Below are positions 1 to 5,662 of a stretch of DNA of 20,025 nt, one piece after another. The stretch's first letter is position 1; each line of letters begins with the position of its first letter. The translations under genes and the position numbers were made by a program. The notes under the pieces are model-generated. The model saw only the letters and a program-made list of their open reading frames with translations, was not told where the DNA came from and made no database searches. Source of the stretch: Oscillospiraceae bacterium (GTDB lineage Bacteria > Bacillota > Clostridia > Oscillospirales > Ruminococcaceae); contig JAEDLR010000039.1 of the NCBI GenBank assembly GCA_016295145.1, positions 1 through 20,025 of the forward strand. The letters are read 5' to 3'.

Positions 1-53
1 CCTGTGACCCTCTGCTTGTAAGGCAGATGCTCTCCCAGCTGAGCTATGCTCCC
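1..53 (-). tRNA. tRNA-Val (anticodon TAC), 3' part cut off by window edge
   Basis: Read on the minus strand, the sequence starts GGGAGCA (acceptor 5' strand). It continues with TA, a D arm GCTC-AGCTGGGA-GAGC, and an anticodon arm TCTGC-CTTACAA-GCAGA. The anticodon is TAC (valine). The variable region GGGTC and the start of the T arm (ACAGG) follow before the window ends, so the T loop, the acceptor 3' strand and any encoded CCA are not visible. Folding and anticodon are read directly from the sequence. Confidence 0.95.
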
Positions 54-62
54 ATCGCTTGT

Positions 63-81
63 GCACTCTCATCGAGAGTGC
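63..81 (-). other. Hairpin at the 5' end of the tRNA precursor
   Basis: A perfect 8-bp inverted repeat (GCACTCTC / GAGAGTGC, 3-base loop) lies between the -10 box and the tRNA. Its outer edge coincides with the predicted transcription start, so the primary transcript would open with this hairpin, followed by about 9 bases and then the tRNA. No T-run follows, so it is not a terminator. It may protect the precursor 5' end or position RNase P; that role is inference. Confidence 0.6.
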
Positions 82-87
82 TTTTAT

Positions 88-116
88 ATTATACTACAAC
101 CACATGGATTTGTCAA
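88..116 (-). promoter_or_regulatory. Consensus sigma-A promoter of the tRNA-Val gene
   Basis: On the minus strand TTGACA (111-116) is followed after exactly 17 bases by TATAAT (88-93). Both hexamers match the consensus perfectly, as expected for a stable-RNA promoter. Transcription should start near position 81, about 28 bases before the mature tRNA 5' end at 53. Confidence 0.9.
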
Positions 117-150
117 GCACTTTTTTCAAGGAAATATAAATTTCTATATT

Positions 151-1044
151 TTAACAATCTTCATCTATTTCTGAGTGGCACATTGCACGGATTTCATCAG
201 GGGTAAACACATATTTGTTGCTGCAAAAATGACAGCACACCTCGATTTCCGGCATTTCATCCGCCATTTCGCGCAGCGCAGCATGATCCAGAGAAGCCAG
301 CATTCTTGCAGTGCGCTCCCGCGAGCAATCACACTGGTATGTGGGGGTGCTTTCATCCAGCAGATTTGCATTCAGCCCCTGCATCAGCAACATGGCGATC
401 TCCTCGGCACCCAAGCCCTGGGAAAGCAACGCGGTGATGCTTTGGATGCCTGCCAGATTCTGCTCCAACTGTGCAATGGACTTTTCCTCTGCAAAGGGCA
501 GCAACTGGATCAGATAGCCGCCTGCCGCTTTGACGGTCAGATCGGTATCCACCAGCACACCCAGACCGCAGGCAGTGGGAATCTGCTCACTGACGGCAAA
601 ATACTCGGTAATATCCTCGGCGATCTCGCCGGTGACCAATGCTGTCTGTCCCACATACGGCTCTTTCAGCCCCATATCCTTGATGACATACAGTGTGCCG
701 TTGGTACCCACCGCGCCTGCCACATCCAGCTTACCGGCTGCATTCAGGGGAAGTTCCACAATGTAGTGATCAGCACAGCATTTTACATTGCCGTGATAAT
801 CCGCAACTGCGACCACTGCACCGCCGGGGCCGCCGCCGTCAATACGCACCGTCACGCTGTCATCCATGCTTTTGAGGCCGTAGCCAATCAGCGATGCCGC
901 CATGGAAAGTCTGCCCATAGCCGCAGTCATCACCGCCGAGGGTTGGTGGATGCGTTCCATTTCTGCAATCATGGCGGTGCCGTCGAGCACAGAACAGACT
1001 ACAGAACCATCATCAGAAAGATATCGTTTCAATACGCCATTCAT
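151..1044 (-). CDS. hslO: Hsp33 redox-regulated molecular chaperone (HslO)
   Basis: A 297-residue protein of normal Hsp33 length. The N-terminal substrate-binding domain has the glycine-rich stretch typical of the family (RIDGGGPGG, about residues 68-76). The C-terminal zinc switch is complete: CxC at C238/C240 and CxxC at C271/C274. In this family the four cysteines bind zinc when reduced; oxidation releases zinc and activates holdase activity against protein aggregation in the cytoplasm. The start ATG overlaps the stop of the upstream methyltransferase gene by ATGA (1041-1044), so the two are translationally coupled. It is the last gene of a three-gene operon. No convincing terminator lies between its stop and the tRNA promoter, only a weak AT-rich 5-bp hairpin at 131-144. 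Confidence 0.95.
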   Translation of the reverse strand: MNGVLKRYLSDDGSVVCSVLDGTAMIAEMERIHQPSAVMTAAMGRLSMAASLIGYGLKSMDDSVTVRIDGGGPGGAVVAVADYHGNVKCCADHYIVELPLNAAGKLDVAGAVGTNGTLYVIKDMGLKEPYVGQTALVTGEIAEDITEYFAVSEQIPTACGLGVLVDTDLTVKAAGGYLIQLLPFAEEKSIAQLEQNLAGIQSITALLSQGLGAEEIAMLLMQGLNANLLDESTPTYQCDCSRERTARMLASLDHAALREMADEMPEIEVCCHFCSNKYVFTPDEIRAMCHSEIDEDC

Positions 1045-1835
1045 GTTTCGGTATCCTTTCGAGCAATATATAGTAATCGTTGTGAAGTTTCGGTGGGCGC
1101 GTCAAAGCTGTCGCCATCAAGCACATTCAGCAGAGAAAACCCGCTTTCCGCAAGATATGCTTGCAGCATTTCATGGGGATAAATCTGCTCGGTAAAGACT
1201 TCACTCATGCGGCGGTAGGTCTGATTTTGCTGCCGTGCAAAAAAATCCAGCCGGATCTGCACGGGATAATGCGGCGCTTTGTCCGCAAGCTGATTCTGCC
1301 AAACGCAGAAGCAATCAGGCAGATCATATACGAAGCACTGGTCTTTCAGTACATTGCAATGCTTATAGGCAGTATTGACATCAAACAGAAACAGACCACC
1401 CGGATTGGTAAACAGCCCTACGCGAGAAAAAACCTGCCGCACATCGGTAGCAGCAGGCAGATGATTGATGCTGTCGAGCATACAAAGGGTGACGCTGACA
1501 GTGCCGTACAAATCCAGCTTGCGCATATCCTGCCGCAGATACTGCACTGCACCCACCAGCGGCGACTCTGCGCGTTTCTCATATGCCTGCATCAGCATAT
1601 CATCTGAGCCGTCCACGCCAATGACTTCCCATCCGAGCTTTGCCATCTCCTCAGAGAAAGAACCGGTTCCGCAGGCAAGATCCAACAGCAATCCGCGATC
1701 GTTTTCACAGGCAACCAGTTTTTCAGAGGTATACACAGTAATCAGTTGGTGAATTGCCGCTGCACGGGCCGCATAATTCACATTTTGCGTGAGCGCATCA
1801 TAATAATCGGCGAATACGCCGTAGCTTTCAGTCAT
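1041..1835 (-). CDS. Class I SAM-dependent methyltransferase
   Basis: A 264-residue protein from the ATG at 1835. Motif I (LDLACGTGSF, about residues 51-60) and the following acidic end of strand 2 (VIGVDGSDDML) are the SAM-binding signature of Rossmann-fold methyltransferases. The N-terminus (YGVFADYYDAL) is typical of small clostridial and bacillar enzymes such as the YqeM group. The substrate cannot be read from the sequence. An upstream in-frame ATG exists, but the chosen start lies just inside the end of the upstream yerC-like gene (8-base overlap), the normal arrangement of a coupled operon. The extra 24 residues of the longer form are not protein-like. It sits between a TrpR-like regulator and hslO. 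Confidence 0.85.
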   Translation of the reverse strand: MTESYGVFADYYDALTQNVNYAARAAAIHQLITVYTSEKLVACENDRGLLLDLACGTGSFSEEMAKLGWEVIGVDGSDDMLMQAYEKRAESPLVGAVQYLRQDMRKLDLYGTVSVTLCMLDSINHLPAATDVRQVFSRVGLFTNPGGLFLFDVNTAYKHCNVLKDQCFVYDLPDCFCVWQNQLADKAPHYPVQIRLDFFARQQNQTYRRMSEVFTEQIYPHEMLQAYLAESGFSLLNVLDGDSFDAPTETSQRLLYIARKDTET

Positions 1836-2142
1836 TTGTCTGCTCCGCCGTGCCGATATCCAGACGGTTGAAAACGGTTTCGTAGCCCCCTGTACCATCC
1901 ATGGCAAGGGAACGGTTCACACGGCTGATGGTTGCGGTACTTGCGCCTGTTTTCTCTACAATCTCGGCATAGCGGCAGTTGGTATGCAACAGCTTTGCCA
2001 CCTGATAACGCTGCGAGAGTGCCTTCAACTCCTGAATGGTGCACAGGTCACGCAGGAAGTTGGAAGTTTCCTCCTTGGTATTCAAAGAGAGCAGTGCTTC
2101 GCAGAGGTCGTCCATTCCGGCAGGATCCAGATGTGTTCTCAT
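1828..2142 (-). CDS. YerC/YecD-family TrpR-related DNA-binding protein
   Basis: A 104-residue protein from the ATG at 2142, which has a strong SD (AAGGAGG, 2151-2157). An upstream in-frame ATG at 2190 lies almost on the predicted transcription start and has no SD. The sequence shows the TrpR-superfamily layout: a helical N-terminal part with LCEALLSLNTKEE and LRDLCTIQELKALSQRYQVA, then a helix-turn-helix (YAEIVEKTGASTATISRVNR, about residues 57-76). Family members are small cytoplasmic transcription regulators of largely unknown targets. It is first in the operon, so autoregulation at 2194-2222 is plausible but not shown. Confidence 0.85.
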   Translation of the reverse strand: MRTHLDPAGMDDLCEALLSLNTKEETSNFLRDLCTIQELKALSQRYQVAKLLHTNCRYAEIVEKTGASTATISRVNRSLAMDGTGGYETVFNRLDIGTAEQTND

Positions 2143-2193
2143 AGCAGTAGCCTCCTTACAAGCATCATTGCGCTGATTTCGATGATCCACTAT

Positions 2194-2222
2194 ATTTTAG
2201 CACACTAGTTCGTGAAAGTAAA
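2194..2222 (-). promoter_or_regulatory. Promoter of the yerC-methyltransferase-hslO operon
   Basis: On the minus strand TTTACT (2217-2222) and TAAAAT (2194-2199) are separated by 17 bases. The -10 has an upstream TG in extended -10 position. The predicted start near 2187 gives a leader of about 45 bases before the SD-bearing ATG at 2142. Confidence 0.7.
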
Positions 2223-2263
2223 GGGGTTTGCAACATATTTCAAATATATAACATCTGTTTGCG

Positions 2264-2302
2264 AAAAAGATGGCGGAAAGACGATCTGCACATCTTTCCG
2301 CC
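2264..2302 (-). terminator. Rho-independent terminator of the pectate lyase gene
   Basis: A perfect 10-bp stem (GGCGGAAAGA 2272-2281 with TCTTTCCGCC 2293-2302, 11-base loop). On the minus strand it is followed by ATC and a T5 run. It lies about 100 bases beyond the pectate lyase stop. A second small hairpin (AGAAAGG / CCTTTCT, 2314-2330) lies between the gene and this terminator. Confidence 0.75.
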
Positions 2303-2404
2303 GAGTGAGAATAAGAAAGGGGGCCTTTCTATGAAAACCGGAACGTCAGAGTAGGATTGAACGCTCAGAATAGAAAGCGTAATGAGAGGGTGGGTTACCT
2401 GCGG

Positions 2405-4762
2405 TCAGTGCAGACCAGCAAGCATCTTGAGAATATCCACAGCGTCATTGCTGTCCGGTGCACCGGAACCATTGACATCGGCATTTGCCATACCCTGACC
2501 GCTGACTTCTGCTGCCATATCCTCTGCAAGGAAACGGTTCAGCAGGATCACGTCTCCGACCTTCACATCGCCGTCACAGTTGACATCGCCAAGCAGGGTT
2601 GCAACAATACTGCCGGATGTGGTAGTAGTGGTAGTGGTCGTCGTAGTGGTCGTCGTAGTGGTAGTGGTGGTTGTTGTTGTCGTGGTGGTTGTAGTAGTAG
2701 AAGTAGGAGGTGTTACAACAATATCGCCACTGCCGATGGCGTTTTCGTCCATACAGCCGCCGAGCTTCTCAAACTCGGACTTCAGAGAAGAAATATCCGT
2801 GTTGAGTTTGTAGTTGCCGGCAGGAATATAGGACACCGATGCATTGGTATCAAAATTCGCATACTGGCAATCGGTATTGACCTTGGTGCTCTTGTCGGTC
2901 ACGATCGTGCCGTCCTGATCGCCCTTGCAGTTATTCAGCACATCCATATAGGACTTGACTGCGCCAAGCTTTACCTGCATGGGATTCTTGCAGTTTTCAA
3001 ACAGATTGTACTCGGAGAAGATGTAGGCATTGGCTCTGGGATTCATGCAATAGCTGGTCTGACCGTCAAACACATTGTTGTACATATGGATATTCGCCTG
3101 ACGTGCCAAGGGGCCACGGGATTCGCAATCCTTCCAGTAGTTGTGGTGGAAAGTGATATGGAATTGCAGATTGGAATCGGAGGCACCCACCAGATTGGTC
3201 TTGTGGTAGCCCTCGTAGCAGCAATAGCTATTGGTGAAGTACATACCGCGCTTGAAATCGCAGGCACCGTCTCCGCCGTCCTTATCGGACTCGGCAGGAT
3301 TTGCGATAGAGGGCTTATAGAACTCGCAGTTGTGGATCCAGCAATGCTCTACGGGAGCAGACAGTGTAGAACCCGTCTGTACGCCCTCCATGCCGATGCA
3401 GTCCTCGGGTACATTGCGGAACGCAATGTTTCTGACCTCAAAGCTTTCGCCTGCGTCCGGATTGGAAGATTCTGCGATAAAATGAATGCCCCAGCCGTTG
3501 ATGCAGGCATCCGTGCCGATACCCTCGATGGTCACATCTTTACCGGACTGCATTCTTGCCATATAGCCGTTATCGCCAACAGAGCCGCCGTAATCAACAG
3601 AGTCGAACGCGGTAAGACCTGCGGGAGCAGTGACATTGCCGATGATACGTACAACCAATGGTGTGCCGTCCTTGGCAAGCTTTTCAATGATATCGCTGTT
3701 GGTATTGGGCTTACCGCCCTTGGAGGTCTGACCGGAACCATTATCCTGACCGGCGGAATTGAGAATGTTACCAATGCCCTTGACAGTCGTGCCGTCTTTA
3801 GAAGTGACGGAAACGCTGTCCTTGTTGCTGTCGGTCACATACAGCACGATGGCATTGCTTTTCAGCGTTCCGGCATCAGTGTACGCACCAACACCGGCGG
3901 TATAATTGAAGTGTGCATAGCCCGAACGATCCTGGGCGCCCACTGCGATGCCGTCCACGGTCACATTGCCTGCGGTTGTTTCCACCGTAATGGAATAACT
4001 GCCGGCGGGCAGCCCGGGAATATCAATGCGCACGCCATCGGCTGTATCACGCACCAGATAATCGAAATCATCGCCGCTGAGTGTGCCGCTTGTGGTACCG
4101 CTGTATGAAACTTTTTGCACTGCGCCATCATTCATGCCGCCGATGACCATATATGCCATTTCGTTCCAGCCGCCTGCGCTCTTGACATTCAGTTCACCCG
4201 TAACAGCCACAGGCGATGTCGCAGTGGTTGCGGTGGTCTGCTGTGTGCCGTTATCGGTGGTCACGGTTGTGATGACGCCGCTGCCGCCGCCGATATCAAT
4301 ATAAAACAGATTCGAGCTGCCCGAACCCTTTTTCAAAGTATGCGCACCTGCCGAAAGCTGAATCACGGTCTGACCGCTTGTGTCAATGGTGTATTGGTCA
4401 TTGTCCACATAAATGGTATCGCCGTCCTTGATGGCAAGGGTCATGGTGCAGGCACTGCCCGTGGTAAAGTTGATGAGCGTGCTGCTCTCCATCTTCAGGC
4501 ACTGGGTAAGGGTCATATCGTTGTAGGTCATAGTCCCCTTTCCGGTAGAAAGGTTGCCCGTGATGTCGAAATAATCACTGGTCAGACCCTGCTCGGTGAA
4601 GTTATGCACTGCTGATGTACCAATGGTCGCACCTGCGATGGTGCCCACAGCGGAAACCCCCGCCTCCTGTGCGTTGACGGGTGCCGTCATTGCCGCAAAG
4701 CTGAGCATCAGTGCTGCTGCGGTACAAAGGCTGAGCTGCTTGCGATGTATCAATCCTGCCAT
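2405..4762 (-). CDS. Secreted cellulosomal pectate lyase (PL1) with dockerin type I
   Basis: A 785-residue exported protein. Residues 1-31 are a signal peptide (positive n-region, hydrophobic core, cleavage near VNA-QE). Residues 50-157 form a beta-sandwich-like accessory module of the kind found in ruminococcal pectinolytic enzymes. A Thr-rich linker and a second beta-rich module follow (about 185-310). The PL1 parallel beta-helix spans about 355-665; calcium and substrate features include an acidic cluster around D498-D502, K521 in HKTNLVG, HHNYW at 539-543, and R549/R554 in the ESRGPLARQ segment. PL1 enzymes cleave polygalacturonate by beta-elimination. Residues 689-715 are 27 threonines in a row. 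The C-terminal dockerin (725-785) has two calcium loops starting DVNCDGD and DVNGSG, so the enzyme should dock onto a cohesin scaffold outside the cell. The ATG at 4762 has a strong SD (AGGAGG). Module names before the PL1 domain are tentative. Confidence 0.92.
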   Translation of the reverse strand: MAGLIHRKQLSLCTAAALMLSFAAMTAPVNAQEAGVSAVGTIAGATIGTSAVHNFTEQGLTSDYFDITGNLSTGKGTMTYNDMTLTQCLKMESSTLINFTTGSACTMTLAIKDGDTIYVDNDQYTIDTSGQTVIQLSAGAHTLKKGSGSSNLFYIDIGGGSGVITTVTTDNGTQQTTATTATSPVAVTGELNVKSAGGWNEMAYMVIGGMNDGAVQKVSYSGTTSGTLSGDDFDYLVRDTADGVRIDIPGLPAGSYSITVETTAGNVTVDGIAVGAQDRSGYAHFNYTAGVGAYTDAGTLKSNAIVLYVTDSNKDSVSVTSKDGTTVKGIGNILNSAGQDNGSGQTSKGGKPNTNSDIIEKLAKDGTPLVVRIIGNVTAPAGLTAFDSVDYGGSVGDNGYMARMQSGKDVTIEGIGTDACINGWGIHFIAESSNPDAGESFEVRNIAFRNVPEDCIGMEGVQTGSTLSAPVEHCWIHNCEFYKPSIANPAESDKDGGDGACDFKRGMYFTNSYCCYEGYHKTNLVGASDSNLQFHITFHHNYWKDCESRGPLARQANIHMYNNVFDGQTSYCMNPRANAYIFSEYNLFENCKNPMQVKLGAVKSYMDVLNNCKGDQDGTIVTDKSTKVNTDCQYANFDTNASVSYIPAGNYKLNTDISSLKSEFEKLGGCMDENAIGSGDIVVTPPTSTTTTTTTTTTTTTTTTTTTTTTTTTTTSGSIVATLLGDVNCDGDVKVGDVILLNRFLAEDMAAEVSGQGMANADVNGSGAPDSNDAVDILKMLAGLH
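2618..2698 (-). repeat. Poly-threonine codon tract (27 consecutive ACN codons)
   Basis: Within the pectate lyase gene, 27 codons in a row encode threonine (residues 689-715), mixing ACC, ACT, ACA and ACG. On the plus strand this appears as a run of (N)GT triplets. It forms the linker between the catalytic part and the dockerin, as is common in dockerin enzymes. The mixed codon choice suggests selection for the amino acid rather than a simple triplet microsatellite. Confidence 0.95.
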
Positions 4763-4783
4763 AATTTCCTCCTGATACTTGCA

Positions 4784-4817
4784 GACGCATCGGTGATATG
4801 CGAATACCCGATGCGTC
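4784..4817 (-). promoter_or_regulatory. Leader hairpin next to the pectate lyase ribosome site
   Basis: A perfect 10-bp stem (GACGCATCGG / CCGATGCGTC) with a 14-base loop ends 12 bases before the SD of the pectate lyase gene. It lies inside the predicted 5' leader. On the plus strand the same hairpin is followed by CTCTCTTTTTC, so it could also stop antisense transcripts. Which role applies cannot be decided from sequence alone. Confidence 0.6.
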
Positions 4818-4841
4818 CTCTCTTTTTCAATGTGTGTTGAC

Positions 4842-4885
4842 CCGTCAGTCGCTGCACGGTGGGGACCCGAAGCTGCGGCTGACGG
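4842..4885. promoter_or_regulatory. Long hairpin in the pectate lyase leader
   Basis: CCGTCAGTCGC (4842-4852) pairs with GCGGCTGACGG (4875-4885). Beyond a one-base mismatch the stem continues through GC/GC and CGG/CCG to a 7-base loop, giving about 16 pairs over 44 bases. One pair is G-U if the plus strand is transcribed and A-C on the minus strand, a slight hint for plus-strand RNA. It sits in the intergenic region that also forms the minus-strand leader of the pectate lyase mRNA. No known riboswitch class was matched with confidence. Confidence 0.55.
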
Positions 4886-4912
4886 ATCTGGGTGAATCAG
4901 TTTCCGAGTATT

Positions 4913-4941
4913 ATTCTATCTTTTTTTGTGGCGTTTTGCAA
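4913..4941 (-). promoter_or_regulatory. Predicted promoter of the pectate lyase gene
   Basis: On the minus strand TTGCAA (4936-4941) and TAGAAT (4913-4918) are 17 bases apart with an A-rich spacer. The start would be near 4906, giving a leader of about 143 bases that carries both hairpins at 4784-4885. The rest of the divergent intergenic region up to the sigma-factor gene (4942-5100) shows only a 6-bp inverted repeat ACAGGC/GCCTGT (5024-5049). Confidence 0.6.
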
Positions 4942-5101
4942 TGACCGATGGTATTCTGTTACTGACACATTATCCAAAAGCGGGAAGATCATGGGTCAGT
5001 TTTCGCTTGCACATCATCTCCTGACAGGCGATGCACGCACACAGCCTGTGAAATCGTCTATCAAAGCAGAACCAACGCTTTCTGAAAAAATTTTGGAAAA
5101 A

Positions 5102-5133
5102 GTGAACCAAAAACGCAGTTTGTATTGTATACT
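5102..5133 (+). promoter_or_regulatory. Candidate promoter of the ECF sigma operon
   Basis: A TATACT -10-like hexamer (5128-5133) lies 16 bases before a strong SD. The expected sigma-A -35 position is poor, but GTGAACC at 5102-5108 resembles the AAC-containing -35 element used by ECF sigma factors. It lies downstream of A/T-rich tracts at 5085-5101. Auto-activation by the encoded sigma factor is plausible but unproven. Confidence 0.4.
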
Positions 5134-5164
5134 AAACAGAGGACAACCAAGGAGGTGGCATGAA

Positions 5165-5650
5165 TTGCAACATCATGAGAACGAAGCGTTGTATGCGTTT
5201 CGTGCCTTTGGCGATACTGCATTGCGGTTCGCGGTCTGCTGCACACAGAACCGCGCAGAAGCAGAGGACATCGTGCAGGATGTTTTGCTGATGCTGCATA
5301 CTGCCCCACGGCAGTTTGAATCGGACGAACATATGAAGGCATGGCTACTGCGGGCGATCCGTGACCGTGCCAAGAATTATCACCTGCGCTGCCGCCGCAA
5401 AGCTGCGGCAGAATCGGCAGAAACCGGGGCAACGGCAGACTGGCACGATTTCACCGAGGATTATGCCCTGCGCGAACTGGTTTTCTCGCTGCCTGCAAAG
5501 CAATCCACCGTGCTGTACCTTTACTACTATGAGGGATACCGCACCGCCGAGATCGCTGCAATGCTTGGCGAAAAGGAAAACACCGTCCGCACATGGTTGA
5601 AACGCGGCAGAAAACGCCTGCAGTTAGAACTGGAAAACACAACGGATTGA
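5165..5650 (+). CDS. ECF-type RNA polymerase sigma factor
   Basis: A 161-residue protein if translation starts at TTG 5165, 9 bases after a strong SD (AAGGAGG, ending 5155). The reading frame is open back to 4892, but that part contains the putative promoter and is not protein-like. The ATG at 5160 is in another frame that soon stops. Region 2 includes AEAEDIVQDVLLMLH, used for core RNA polymerase and -10 contact. Region 4 contains LPAKQSTVLYLYYYEGYRTAEIAAMLG followed by the recognition helix NTVRTWLKRGRKRL, which reads the -35. The next gene, 12 bases on, encodes a membrane protein with the layout of an anti-sigma factor, so the pair probably forms a signal-responsive switch. The start codon is the least certain part. 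Confidence 0.85.
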   Translation: MQHHENEALYAFRAFGDTALRFAVCCTQNRAEAEDIVQDVLLMLHTAPRQFESDEHMKAWLLRAIRDRAKNYHLRCRRKAAAESAETGATADWHDFTEDYALRELVFSLPAKQSTVLYLYYYEGYRTAEIAAMLGEKENTVRTWLKRGRKRLQLELENTTD

Positions 5651-5662
5651 GGAGGACTGAGA

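Noticed and set aside
131..144. AT-rich inverted repeat GAAAT/ATTTC after hslO as terminator
   Set aside because: Only 5 weak pairs and no T-run on the minus strand; hslO termination is unresolved.
175..1182. Plus-strand 335-codon frame opposite hslO
   Set aside because: Antisense to a gene with the complete Hsp33 cysteine switch; no promoter or SD in support.
2331..2354. Tiny plus-strand ORF after a G-rich tract (7 codons)
   Set aside because: Too short, no homology or context; lies in the terminator region of a convergent gene.
2600..2712. Triplet repeat as CRISPR or minisatellite
   Set aside because: It is in frame, codes for threonine throughout, and has no spacer structure.
2357..4108. 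Long plus-strand open frame (583 codons) opposite the pectate lyase
   Set aside because: It is antisense to a gene with clear signal peptide, PL1 and dockerin motifs. Its translation is His/Ile/Gly-rich without domains, as expected from the complement of a biased coding sequence.
4784..4830. Plus-strand terminator before the sigma operon
   Set aside because: The hairpin and T-rich run fit a terminator, but no plus-strand gene precedes it; the hairpin lies in the leader of the minus-strand pectate lyase. Kept as a leader element with the antisense option noted.
4838..4900. Words GGGGACCC and GGGTGAATC on the plus strand, reminiscent of the ydaO/c-di-AMP riboswitch core
   Set aside because: The GGGGACCC part is better explained as the tip of a long local hairpin. 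The 3' half of the riboswitch consensus is missing and no suitable plus-strand promoter precedes it. An Infernal search with the ydaO model would decide.
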